Positions 37,181-45,593 of a stretch of 64,000 nucleotides of DNA are shown in pieces (position 1 is the stretch's first letter; each line of letters opens with the position of its first letter). Both the position numbers and the translations under genes were made by a program. This DNA is from Amycolatopsis anabasis (GTDB taxonomy: Bacteria; Actinomycetota; Actinomycetes; Mycobacteriales; Pseudonocardiaceae). The notes beneath the pieces were generated by a model that was not told where the DNA came from, searched no databases, and saw nothing but the letters and a program-made list of their open reading frames with translations. The DNA is taken from contig NZ_VTHK01000002.1 in NCBI RefSeq assembly GCF_009765355.1, forward strand, positions 310,001 to 374,000. Direction: 5' to 3'.

Positions 37181-38763
37181 ACGAGGTCATCGAGCAGACG
37201 AAGCAGAAGGCCGGTGAGCTGGACCAGAAGATAACCGGTTTCTTCAACACCGTGAACAGCGCGCTGTCCTGGGTGCCCGAGCCCTACGTCCACCTGATCG
37301 AGCCGATCGAGCGCGGCATGAGCGGCCTGAGCAACGATCTGCAGGGGTTCTGGAAGGAAATCAACCCCTATCTGTTCGGCCCCGCCGGTAACCCCGTTCG
37401 GCTGTACGAGGTCGGCGGGAAATGGGAGACCGAGGTCGCCACCAAGATCGCGACAATCGTGGGTTCCCTGCAGGACGGCAAATTCACCACCGACTACACC
37501 TGGAGTGGGTCCGGTGCGGACGCCTACCAAGGTTTGATCCCCTCCCAGCGCAACGCCCTCGCGGGGATCGAGCAAGCGGCACGCGAACTGAACAGGACGC
37601 TGGAAACCCTGGCGGACGGCGTCGTGACGTTCTGGGTGGCCTTGCTCGCCGCGATAGTCACCTTCGTCGTGGCGTGGGTCGCAGGTGGAATTCAGGCGGC
37701 GACGGTGGTTGGCATCCCGGGAGCGATAGCCACCATATTGGGTGCGATCGGCATCGTCCTCGGGCTCGTTTTCGCGGCCGTCTCGGCGCTGGTCGCATTG
37801 GTCCAGGGAGTGCTCACCGCCATGCGCACCCTGGAGAGCCGCCTCGCGCAGCTCCCCAAGACCTGGGACGGCGGCGCCGAAGATCGGCTGGCGAAGATCC
37901 GCGACGAGGACAACTGGAAGCCCACCGACGACGAAGGCGATGACGACGACGGCCCCGGCGGTGGCACGGGTGGTGGCTCGGGCTCGGGCGGTGGCACAGG
38001 CTCAGGTGGTGGCACAGGTTCGGGTTCCGGTGGCGGCTCGGGTGGGGGCACGGGCGGCGGTTCCGGGAGCGGCATGGGCGGCGGCTCCGGCTCGGGTTCC
38101 GGTGCTGGATCGGGCGATGTGGACGGTCCTGGCTCCGGAACCGGCGGCTCGGGCAACGCCGGATCGGGCCATGCCGGGTCGGGTCATGCTGGGTCGGGTC
38201 ATGCTGGAGCGCCGGGCTGCACGCCGGGGAGCGGGCACCCCGTTAGCGGCTCAGCCGGGACGCCTGGCAGCAGGCCGGGTTCCGGCTCCGGCGGAGTCGA
38301 CGGGGGCGCCTGCGGCGGTGACGGCACGGGCGGAGCCGGTGGGCACTCCGGCGCATCGGGATCGACGGGTGGCCCTGACGCCCCCGGCTCGACATCGTCG
38401 GCGGGCTTTGCGCCACCGGACTCCGGCGCGCACTCCGGGGTGGCGACCGGTGGAACCGCCGATGCCGTGGGTGCGGGCCGCGTCAGTGGCTCGATCACGT
38501 CGACGCCGGCCGTTGGTGCCGCGGTCTCGAGTCCCGCCGGAGTCGCGGGTGGCGGATTCGTGCCCGGTGGCCTCGCCGGTCTGGCCGGTGCCCGCGGCCC
38601 CGGTGGCGGCGACCACCAGCGCAAGAACGCCTTCAGCATCACGCAGGTCCTGAACCCGGACCTGGAGCCCGCGTTCGACAGCGGCGCGGAGGTCCTCGAC
38701 CCGCTCACCGGGATGAGCGTGGCGCCGCCGGTGATCGGTGACGAGCACAGCCAGGCGAGCTGA
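37177..38763 (+). CDS. WXG-domain membrane protein with long Gly/Ser/Thr-rich tail
   Basis: A 528-aa protein in three parts. Residues 1-150 are helical with a WXG-type turn (TTDYTWSGSGADAYQ), as in N-termini of large ESX substrates. Residues about 150-215 hold two to three hydrophobic segments (VTFWVALLAAIVTFVVAWVAGG, AIATILGAIGIVLGLVFAAVSALVAL). After an acidic stretch (DDEGDDDDGPGGG) comes a tail of about 220 residues of Gly/Ser/Thr repeats. A final non-repetitive segment reads AFSITQVLNPDLEPAFDSGAEVLDPLTG. No toxin domain is recognised. The start overlaps the EspC-like stop by 4 bp. Confidence 0.8.
   Translation: MNEVIEQTKQKAGELDQKITGFFNTVNSALSWVPEPYVHLIEPIERGMSGLSNDLQGFWKEINPYLFGPAGNPVRLYEVGGKWETEVATKIATIVGSLQDGKFTTDYTWSGSGADAYQGLIPSQRNALAGIEQAARELNRTLETLADGVVTFWVALLAAIVTFVVAWVAGGIQAATVVGIPGAIATILGAIGIVLGLVFAAVSALVALVQGVLTAMRTLESRLAQLPKTWDGGAEDRLAKIRDEDNWKPTDDEGDDDDGPGGGTGGGSGSGGGTGSGGGTGSGSGGGSGGGTGGGSGSGMGGGSGSGSGAGSGDVDGPGSGTGGSGNAGSGHAGSGHAGSGHAGAPGCTPGSGHPVSGSAGTPGSRPGSGSGGVDGGACGGDGTGGAGGHSGASGSTGGPDAPGSTSSAGFAPPDSGAHSGVATGGTADAVGAGRVSGSITSTPAVGAAVSSPAGVAGGGFVPGGLAGLAGARGPGGGDHQRKNAFSITQVLNPDLEPAFDSGAEVLDPLTGMSVAPPVIGDEHSQAS
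38161..38205 (+). repeat. Three tandem 15-bp units coding GSGHA
   Basis: Units 38161-38175, 38176-38190 and 38191-38205 encode GSGHA repeats; the last two are identical (GGGTCGGGTCATGCT). They lie inside the Gly-rich tail and would make tail length variable by slippage. Confidence 0.8.
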
Positions 38764-38779
38764 CTCGTATGACAATCGC

Positions 38780-39691
38780 TCAGCCGAGGCCGACCTCGGT
38801 CAGGATGTCCCGGATCGCGCCAACCTCGCCTTCGCGCAGCGGTGAGAGCGGGGGATTGGTCGCCGGGTTCGCGATGACGCCGCGCAGCGCGAGGGCCGCC
38901 TTGAACGAGCCCAGCGCGCCCGCGGTGAACCCGATCCGGCCGCGGTCGGCGACCGAGATGATCTCGAAGAGGCGGGCCAGCCGGTCCTGTTCGGCGCTCG
39001 CCCGTTCGCGGTCGCCGTCCCGGGCCGCGGTGAACAGGCGCACGTACCCGTGCGGATCGACGTTCCCGAGGCCGGGCACCAGTCCCGCCGCGCCGAGCCC
39101 GATCGCCGTGTCGGCGAGCACCTCCGAACCGGTGAGCGCCGGAAAACCGTTGGTGCGCCGCAGGATTTCCCGGAACGTGGCCAGATCTCCGCTGGAATCC
39201 TTGAGCGCCACCGCGAATTTCGACTCGGCGAGCTCCACCACGATGTCCGGGGTGAGCCGGGTGCCGACCGCGCTGGGAATGTCGTAGGCGATCACCGGCC
39301 GGTCCACCGCGGCGTGCACCAGCCGGTAGTGCTCCACGACCTCGGCCGCGTTCGGCTTCACGTAGAAGGGCGGGGTGACCACGATCCCGTCCGCGCCGAG
39401 CGCCGCCGCCTGCCGGGCCCGCTCGATCACCCGCAGCGTCCCGGTCTCCACCGCGCCGGCGAGCACCGGCACCGCACCGGCGACCGTGCCGACCGCGGTC
39501 TCCAGGGCGACCGCCTGCCGCGCGCCGTCGAGCAGCGCGATCTCCCCGGTCGAGCCGCCGAGGAACACACCGTGCACCCCGGCGTCGAGCTGGAAGGAGA
39601 TCAGCCGTTCCAGCGAGCGCCGGTCGACCTCGCCGTCGGCGTCGATCGGGGTGACCAGCGGGGGGATGACGCCGTGCAGATCGAGTGTCAC
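38780..39691 (-). CDS. DapA/NanA family aldolase (probable N-acetylneuraminate lyase)
   Basis: A 303-aa class I aldolase of the dihydrodipicolinate synthase/NAL family. GVFLGGSTGEIALL has the GGSTGE form found in N-acetylneuraminate lyase, VVTPPFYVKP holds the catalytic tyrosine, and AVALKDSSGD the Schiff-base lysine. It follows a NanT-like transporter with a GTGA overlap at 39688-39691. I therefore favour sialic acid or a related sugar acid over dihydrodipicolinate, but 2-keto-3-deoxy-gluconate-type aldolases look similar. No nanE, nanK or nagB is nearby. Confidence 0.8.
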   Translation of the reverse strand: MTLDLHGVIPPLVTPIDADGEVDRRSLERLISFQLDAGVHGVFLGGSTGEIALLDGARQAVALETAVGTVAGAVPVLAGAVETGTLRVIERARQAAALGADGIVVTPPFYVKPNAAEVVEHYRLVHAAVDRPVIAYDIPSAVGTRLTPDIVVELAESKFAVALKDSSGDLATFREILRRTNGFPALTGSEVLADTAIGLGAAGLVPGLGNVDPHGYVRLFTAARDGDRERASAEQDRLARLFEIISVADRGRIGFTAGALGSFKAALALRGVIANPATNPPLSPLREGEVGAIRDILTEVGLG

Positions 39692-41127
39692 GAGTGGAGT
39701 GTCCTTTCCAGACTGTTGAGGGCGGGCGCGTCGGAGCCGATCCGCAGGGCGCGGCCGATCCGGGCCGGGACGTCCAGGCCGATGATCACCGCGACCACCA
39801 CGGTGAGGGTGCCGGCGAGCACGGTCAGCGCGGTCCCGAGCCCGCCGAGGCCGGAGGCGATCGCGGTACCGGCGAGCGGGGCGACCGCGCCGCCGAGCGC
39901 GCCGACGTTGTAGGAGAACCCGAGCCCGGCCGCGCGCAGCCGGGTGGGGAAGTGATCGCCGATGTACTTCGGCAACAGCCCGGAAATCCCCGAACTGGTG
40001 GCCTGCATGCCGAAGAGCAGGATCCACAGCAGCACGACGTTGCCCGCGGGCAGCGCGAACACCGGGAAGACGAAGGCCATCGAGACGAACAGGCCGAGCA
40101 CGTAGGCGCGCCGCGTGCCGAGCCGGTCGCCCGCCACCCCAGCGAGGCAGGAACCCGCCGCGTAACCGAGACCGGCCCAGGTGAGCGCGGTCGACACCTG
40201 GCCCGCGGCGTAGCCGAGGTCGGATTTGAGGTAGGTCGGCAGCAGGGACTGGATCGGCCACGAGTACAGGAACGCGCAGAACACCGTGGCCATGATCGCG
40301 ATCATCACCGGCCACAGCCGCCCCGCGAGCTGGACCGCGAACACGGCGAAGCCCGCGATGACGACCGCGATCAGCACCGGGCCGAAGCCGCCGGTGTGCT
40401 GGCTGAAGACGAGCACCAGGGCCGCCGAGAGCACGAGGGCGAGCGCCGTGTTGCCCAGCCGCCGCCGGGGCGCGAACAGGACCGAGGACGTGGTGACGTC
40501 CCGGCGGTCGCCGACCTCGGCGCGCCATTCCTCGGCTTCGGGCAGCGAGCGCCGCAGGTACAGCGTCAGCGCGATCGGGATGAGCCCGGCGTAGAACAGC
40601 CAGCGCCAGCCCAGGTTCGGCACGATCCATCCGTACGCCTGCGCCGCGAGCACCGTGCCGATCGGGTACGCGGACAGCAGGAACCCGGTGGCCCGGTTGC
40701 GCATCGCCTTCGGCCAGGACTCCATCACGTAGGTCGCGCTGGTGCCGTACTCCCCGGCCATGCCCAGGCCGACGAGCGCGCGGAAGGCGAACAACGACCA
40801 GTACCCCCAGGCGAATCCGCACAGCGCGCTGCCCGCCGAGAAGGCCAGGATCGACACGATCATCGCGGGTTTGCGGCCGAAGCGGTCGCCGATCGCCCCG
40901 AGCGCCAGCCCGCCCAGCCAGCGGGACACGAACGCGGCGGACACCAGTGTGGCCGCTTCCGTCTTGGCCAGCCCGAAGTCGGCCTGGACCTCGGTGAGGA
41001 CCAGCGTGATGAGGATGAAGTCGAAGCCGTCGAGCAGGTAACCGAGCCACGCGGCGAAGAACGCCTTCCGCTGGGATCGCGAGAGCCGGCGGAACGACGT
41101 GGGGACGCCGGATGGCGGCACTGCCAT
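39688..41127 (-). CDS. NanT-like MFS transporter (sialic acid:H+ symporter family)
   Basis: A 479-aa, 12-helix MFS protein. The start FFAAWLGYLLDGFDFILITLV, then SRWLGGLALGAIGDRFGRK and MAGEYGTSATYVMESWPKA, match E. coli NanT closely by eye. SLPEAEEW follows helix 6. It shares an operon with the NanA-like aldolase, and a perfect dyad lies 25 bp upstream of its start. ATG 41127 has CCGGAGG 8 nt upstream. Import of sialic acid or a similar acid sugar is likely; other sugar or aromatic acids remain possible. Confidence 0.87.
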   Translation of the reverse strand: MAVPPSGVPTSFRRLSRSQRKAFFAAWLGYLLDGFDFILITLVLTEVQADFGLAKTEAATLVSAAFVSRWLGGLALGAIGDRFGRKPAMIVSILAFSAGSALCGFAWGYWSLFAFRALVGLGMAGEYGTSATYVMESWPKAMRNRATGFLLSAYPIGTVLAAQAYGWIVPNLGWRWLFYAGLIPIALTLYLRRSLPEAEEWRAEVGDRRDVTTSSVLFAPRRRLGNTALALVLSAALVLVFSQHTGGFGPVLIAVVIAGFAVFAVQLAGRLWPVMIAIMATVFCAFLYSWPIQSLLPTYLKSDLGYAAGQVSTALTWAGLGYAAGSCLAGVAGDRLGTRRAYVLGLFVSMAFVFPVFALPAGNVVLLWILLFGMQATSSGISGLLPKYIGDHFPTRLRAAGLGFSYNVGALGGAVAPLAGTAIASGLGGLGTALTVLAGTLTVVVAVIIGLDVPARIGRALRIGSDAPALNSLERTLHS

Positions 41128-41152
41128 GGCTGGGACCTCCGGGAACCTTGGA

Positions 41153-41168
41153 CGTAGGATGTCCTACG
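41153..41168. promoter_or_regulatory. Operator dyad CGTAGGA-TG-TCCTACG upstream of nanT-like gene
   Basis: A perfect 7-bp inverted repeat with a 2-bp centre lies 25 bp before the transporter start. GTAGGA-N2-TCCTAC is typical of GntR/FadR-type sites before sugar-acid catabolic operons. No GntR gene adjoins it, so the repressor must be encoded elsewhere. Confidence 0.65.
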
Positions 41169-41224
41169 TTCGCGGTAACGTAACCCGGCGCGACCGCGGG
41201 CGCAAGCGCCGCGGCCCGGCACGA

Positions 41225-41262
41225 CGATCGCCGGTGCGAGCGCCCGCTCGCACCGGCGATCG
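41225..41262. terminator. Perfect 18-bp inverted repeat after the secreted protein gene
   Basis: Bases 41225-41242 are perfectly complementary to 41245-41262, with only 2 nt between the arms. It lies 13 bp downstream of the leftward secreted-protein gene stop and upstream of the nanT-like promoter, so it probably insulates the two units. There is no T-tract. Confidence 0.6.
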
Positions 41263-41275
41263 AGGTGGGTTCGCG

Positions 41276-41893
41276 TTACCGGTCCTCGGCGAGGATCGAG
41301 CCGAGCGCGTTCGCGGAGTTCGCGGACAGGCCGACGTCCTGCCGCAGGTGGTCGGTGATGAGCCGCTGGGCCTCGGCCTGCGGCACGCCCTCGATCTTGA
41401 TCTTCTCGATCAGATCGGCGAGGGCCGGGGCGCCGACCCGGATGGCCAGCGCGATCGGCTTGAGCACGGCCTTGACGATCGGCCCGCCGATGTCGATCCC
41501 CGGAATGGCGGCGACCAGGTCGGCGATCGAATCGAGCACGTCGGCGACGATCGGGCCGCCGACCCGCAGCGCGGCGACGATGATCGGCTGCGCGAACTTC
41601 GCGAGTTTCTTCAGTTCGCCGATGAGGTCGATGTCCTGGGCGCTCGGGGACTGCAGCGCGGCCCGCACCTCGGCCAGGGCATCCGCGGTGTCCCCGGTGA
41701 CCTGCGCGGAAAGCGCGTCGATGTTCGGCAGGTTGACGATCCGCTCCAGGGCGGCCTTGGCCGCGGCCTCGTCCGCGGTGATCGCGACCTGGGTGCTTTC
41801 GGCCGCCGCCGTGGCGGCGGGGCCGAAGCCGAGCGAGAGGATTCCGGCCGTGGTGACGACCGCGATTGACTTGGTGAGCCTGGGGAGTGCCAT
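41276..41893 (-). CDS. Secreted helical protein of unknown function
   Basis: A 205-aa exported protein. The signal peptide is LTKSIAVVTTAGILSLGFGPAATAAA. The mature part is mainly helical with internal similarity: FAQPIIVAALRVGGPIVADVLDSI and GIDIGGPIVKAVLKPIALAIRVGAP repeat a GGPIV-x-A-V/L pattern. No enzymatic motif is seen. GGGTGA lies 6 nt before ATG 41893. It is a monocistronic gene between hairpins, divergent from the large NAGPA fusion gene. Confidence 0.75.
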   Translation of the reverse strand: MALPRLTKSIAVVTTAGILSLGFGPAATAAAESTQVAITADEAAAKAALERIVNLPNIDALSAQVTGDTADALAEVRAALQSPSAQDIDLIGELKKLAKFAQPIIVAALRVGGPIVADVLDSIADLVAAIPGIDIGGPIVKAVLKPIALAIRVGAPALADLIEKIKIEGVPQAEAQRLITDHLRQDVGLSANSANALGSILAEDR

Positions 41894-42152
41894 TTGTTCA
41901 CCCTTTCCGGGTCGGGGCTGTCGCGAAAAGGCTAAAACCATTTCCGGTCGCCAGTCATTTTGATCTGCGCCACATAACAAGAAATGGGAATATGTCAGGG
42001 CGGAGTTTATTAATGAATTCGGGCAGAATTGAATCGGCGGGTGCCGGGAGTTCGCCACCCGGGGTTCAGCACGGGTTCACGTCGTGGTCTTCCGGTCGCG
42101 GCCGGAATGCGCTGAGATGGTCTAGACCCGTCACCCGAAGGTGAGGCAACTG

Positions 42153-45100
42153 GTGGGAAAGTCACGTTTGGTCATCGCGTTCGCCGCGGTCTCGCTCGCG
42201 GTCCTGCCGATCGCGCCGGTCGCCGCGGATCCGCTGGTGGCACCGCTGGGTCCGCCGCCGGTCGAGGGCGCCCCGGCCGCCTCCTCCGCCGCCGAGGGCC
42301 CGGTCACCTACTCGGTCGCCGAACCCGACGACGGCCTGCTCACCGGCAGCACGACGACCGCGGTGGCGCCCGGGCTGAACCTCACCGAATTCGACCGCTA
42401 CGACCCGCGGGGCTGGATCCGCGGGGACACCCTCACCGTCGACCTCGGCTCCGGCGCGTTGCGGCCGACCTACCTGAGCCCCGGCCAGGTCGCCGCCCGC
42501 ACCCCGCTGTCCGAGCAACTCGCGCGGACCGGCGCGATCGCCGGGGTGAACGGCGACTTCTTCGACATCAACGCCACCGGCGCACCGCTGGGCGTCGGCA
42601 TCGACCGCGGTGACCTGCAGACCGCGCCCGCGCAGGGGCACAACCTCACCGCCGCCATCACCGACGCGGGCAAGGCGCGCCTGGCCGAGGTGTTCCTCGA
42701 GGCGTCCGCGACCCTGCCCGGCGGGCAGCGGGTCAAGGCCACCAACCTCAACGGCGCCGTGCTGCCCGCGGACGGGCTGGGCATCTACACCCCGCTCTGG
42801 GGCGCCGCGTCCCGCCGGACCGCGGTCGCGGGGGCGGGCAGGGTCGCCGAGGCCGAACTGCGCGACGGCGTGGTGACCGCGGTCCGCGACCAGCCCGCCG
42901 ATGGCCCGATCGCCGCGGGCGGCACCGTGCTGCTCGGCCGCGAGGCCGGGGCGGACGCGCTCGCCGCGCTGCGCCCGGGGGACCGGGTGGCGGTGTCCTA
43001 CGCGCCGCGCACCGGCGCCGGGAAACTCGCGGTCGCGGTCGGCGGCAACAAGGTGCTGGTCTCCGACGGCCAGATCCAGCCGGTCGACGCGGTGACCGCG
43101 CATCCGCGCACCGCGGTCGGCTTCTCCGCCGACGGCGGCCGGATGTGGCTCGCCACGATCGACGGGCGGCAGGCGGACAGCCGCGGCATGACCGAACTCG
43201 AACTCGCCCGGCACATGAAATCGCTCGGCGCGGACGACGCCCTCAACCTCGACGGCGGCGGTTCCTCCACCCTGCTCGCCCGCGAGGCGGGGGAGCAGGC
43301 GCCGAGCGTGCACAACTCCCCGTCCGACGGCGGGGAACGCCTGGTGCCCAACGGGCTCGGCATCGCCACACGACCCGGAAGCGGGCGCCTGACCGGATTC
43401 GCCCCGCGCCCGGCCCAGCACGCGGAGAACTCCGCGCGCGTGCTGTCCGGGCTCTCCCGCACCCTGACCGCCGGGGCGCACGACGAGACCGGCGCCGCGG
43501 TGACCGCCGAACCGCGCTGGTTCACCACGAACCCGGTGCGCGGCTCGATCACCGGCGGGCGCTTCACCGCGCATCCGGACCTGCTCGATCCCGCCCGGCG
43601 CGCGGATGTCGACGTGTATGCCGCCCGCGGCGCGGTCCGCGGGAAGACCACGCTGAACGTGCTCGGCAAACCGGTCCGGCTGGGCACCAGCACCGAACAG
43701 GTCGCGTTGTCCGGGCCGGGCGCGCGCGGCGGGTTCCGGGTGTACGGCTACGACGCGGACGGGTACGGCACCTGGCTCGAACCCGACGACGTCAAACTCG
43801 ACTACGACCCCGCGGTGGTGCGGGTGGAACCGGCCGGGGACGGGTTCACCGTGACCCCGGCGGGCGGTTCCGGCGCCTCGGTGATCACGGCGACCGCGGG
43901 CGGGCTGACCACGCACCTGGTCGCCTCGGTGGGCACCGAGCGCCGCGCACTGTCCGGTTTGGACGGTCCGGAGGGCTGGACCGCCAGCGTGTACCCGAGC
44001 GTGGTCGGCGCGGCGATCTCCGCGGCGGACGGCCACGACGGCGGGCGCGGCCTGGCCCTGGACTACCGGCTCACCGGTACGAACGCGACCCGCGCCGCCT
44101 ACGTCAACGCGGCGAACCCGATCCCGCTGCCCGCCGGGACCCAGAAGATCGGGCTGTGGGTCAACGGCGACGGCAAGGGCGCCTGGCTGCGCGCCGAACT
44201 CCGCGACACCGCGAACGTTCCGTCCCTGGTGGACTTCTCGCTCAGCGTGGACTGGACGGGCTGGCGGCAGGTCGAGGCCGTGGTCCCGGCCGGGCTGCCC
44301 GCCGGTCAGCGGCTGACGAAGATCTACGCCGTGGAGAACGTGCCGGATCAGCAGTACTCCGGGCGCCTGGTCTTCGACGAACTGACCGCCTCCGTCGCAC
44401 CGGCCGCGAACGTGCCCGCCGATCCGGCCGCGCACGATCCCGCGGTGGTCACCGACGGGGTCGCGGGCCAGGGCGGGCTGCGGATCGCGGTGGTGAGCGA
44501 CGCCCAGTTCACCGCCGACCAGCCGGACGGCCCGCTGGTCGCCCAGGCGCGCCGGGCGCTGCGCGAAGCCGTGGCGGCGAAACCGGATCTGGTGCTGATC
44601 AACGGCGATTTCGTCGACCGCGGCACCGCGCCGGACATCGCGCTGGCCCGCAAGGTGATCAACGAAGAACTGGAAGGCAAGGCACCCTGGTACTACGTGC
44701 CGGGCAACCACGAGGCCGACGGCGGGCACGGGCTCACCGAGTTCCAGGCCGAGTTCGGGGCGACGCACCGCGTGGCCGACGTCCGCGGGATCCGCCTGGT
44801 CCTGCTGGACTCGTCCCGCGGCACACTCCGCGCGGGCGGGTTCGATCAGGTGCGGATGCTGCGCGAGGCCCTCGACAGCGCGCGGGGCGAGGAGTCCGTG
44901 CGCGGGGTCGTGGTGGCCATGCACCACCCGGTCGCCGATCCCAGCCCGACCGGCGGTTCGCAACTGACCGACCGCAAGGAAGCCGAGTTGCTCACCGAAT
45001 GGCTCACCGGATTCGAACGGGACTCCGGCAAACCCGCCGGGGCCATCGCCTCGCACGCGGGCGTGTTCTCCGTGTCCAGAGTGGACGGTGTGCCGTACCT

Positions 45101-45533
45101 GGTGAACGGGAACTCGGGCAAGGCTCCCGCGGCGGCGCCGGGCGACGGCGGTTTCGTCGGCTGGACCCTGCTGCGCGTCGACCCAGCCGAACGCCGGGAA
45201 CCGGTGCGCATCGAAACCCGGCCGAACGTGGACGAGCTGACCGTCCGCGGCCCGGCCGAACTGGCGCCCGGCGCGAAGGCGGACGTGCGGGCCGAGGTTT
45301 CGCAGGGCGCCCGGCGGATTCCGGTGGCCTACCCGGTGAGCGCCGAATGGCGCGGCGCCCGGGGCACCCATGTCGTCAAACCGGCGCCGTGGGGCGGCAC
45401 GCGACCGGCGCCCTGGGACGTGGCCTCCTTCGACCCGGCGACCGGCGTCCTCACCGCCCTGCGCCCGGGCGTCGCGGACCTCTCGGTCACCGTCAACGGC
45501 GTGACCCGGCACCTCCGCGTGATCGTGCGCTGA
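42153..45533 (+). CDS. Secreted phosphodiester glycosidase (NAGPA)-metallophosphoesterase fusion
   Basis: A protein of about 1126 aa with a signal peptide (LVIAFAAVSLAVLPIAPVAAD). Residues about 100-410 are a NAGPA-type phosphodiester glycosidase domain (GAIAGVNGDFFDINATGAPLG, DGRQADSRGMTELELA, ALNLDGGGSSTL). A beta-rich middle follows. Residues about 770-1010 are a calcineurin-like metallophosphoesterase (RIAVVSDAQFTAD, VLINGDFVDRG, YYVPGNHEADGG, VVVAMHHPVADP). It ends with an Ig-like stretch (GVLTALRPGVADLSVTVNG). It probably processes cell-wall or extracellular sugar phosphodiesters. GTG 42153 has GTGAGG 6 nt upstream; GTG 42141 is an alternative. Confidence 0.88.
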   Translation: MGKSRLVIAFAAVSLAVLPIAPVAADPLVAPLGPPPVEGAPAASSAAEGPVTYSVAEPDDGLLTGSTTTAVAPGLNLTEFDRYDPRGWIRGDTLTVDLGSGALRPTYLSPGQVAARTPLSEQLARTGAIAGVNGDFFDINATGAPLGVGIDRGDLQTAPAQGHNLTAAITDAGKARLAEVFLEASATLPGGQRVKATNLNGAVLPADGLGIYTPLWGAASRRTAVAGAGRVAEAELRDGVVTAVRDQPADGPIAAGGTVLLGREAGADALAALRPGDRVAVSYAPRTGAGKLAVAVGGNKVLVSDGQIQPVDAVTAHPRTAVGFSADGGRMWLATIDGRQADSRGMTELELARHMKSLGADDALNLDGGGSSTLLAREAGEQAPSVHNSPSDGGERLVPNGLGIATRPGSGRLTGFAPRPAQHAENSARVLSGLSRTLTAGAHDETGAAVTAEPRWFTTNPVRGSITGGRFTAHPDLLDPARRADVDVYAARGAVRGKTTLNVLGKPVRLGTSTEQVALSGPGARGGFRVYGYDADGYGTWLEPDDVKLDYDPAVVRVEPAGDGFTVTPAGGSGASVITATAGGLTTHLVASVGTERRALSGLDGPEGWTASVYPSVVGAAISAADGHDGGRGLALDYRLTGTNATRAAYVNAANPIPLPAGTQKIGLWVNGDGKGAWLRAELRDTANVPSLVDFSLSVDWTGWRQVEAVVPAGLPAGQRLTKIYAVENVPDQQYSGRLVFDELTASVAPAANVPADPAAHDPAVVTDGVAGQGGLRIAVVSDAQFTADQPDGPLVAQARRALREAVAAKPDLVLINGDFVDRGTAPDIALARKVINEELEGKAPWYYVPGNHEADGGHGLTEFQAEFGATHRVADVRGIRLVLLDSSRGTLRAGGFDQVRMLREALDSARGEESVRGVVVAMHHPVADPSPTGGSQLTDRKEAELLTEWLTGFERDSGKPAGAIASHAGVFSVSRVDGVPYLVNGNSGKAPAAAPGDGGFVGWTLLRVDPAERREPVRIETRPNVDELTVRGPAELAPGAKADVRAEVSQGARRIPVAYPVSAEWRGARGTHVVKPAPWGGTRPAPWDVASFDPATGVLTALRPGVADLSVTVNGVTRHLRVIVR

Positions 45534-45593
45534 TCCCCCGCCCCGGCAAAAGTCGGTCGAAAATTGTCGGGGGTGGGTTCTAGGGTGCGAAGT

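Noticed and set aside
37950..38620. PE_PGRS-like protein
   Set aside because: The Gly-rich tail follows a WXG-type domain and membrane spans, not a PE domain, and repeats are GSG/GTG-type rather than GGAGGN.
38780..39691. dapA for lysine synthesis
   Set aside because: The GGSTGE motif and the overlap with a NanT-like transporter favour a catabolic N-acetylneuraminate lyase-type aldolase. Housekeeping dapA is normally not coupled to a transporter.
39685..41157. A long plus-strand open frame rich in His, Asp, Gln and Arg opposite the nanT-like gene
   Set aside because: Its composition is the typical antisense shadow of a GC-rich membrane protein gene, with no start signal or recognisable domain. 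Similar long antisense frames opposite fdhF, valS, folC and the patatin gene were rejected for the same reason.
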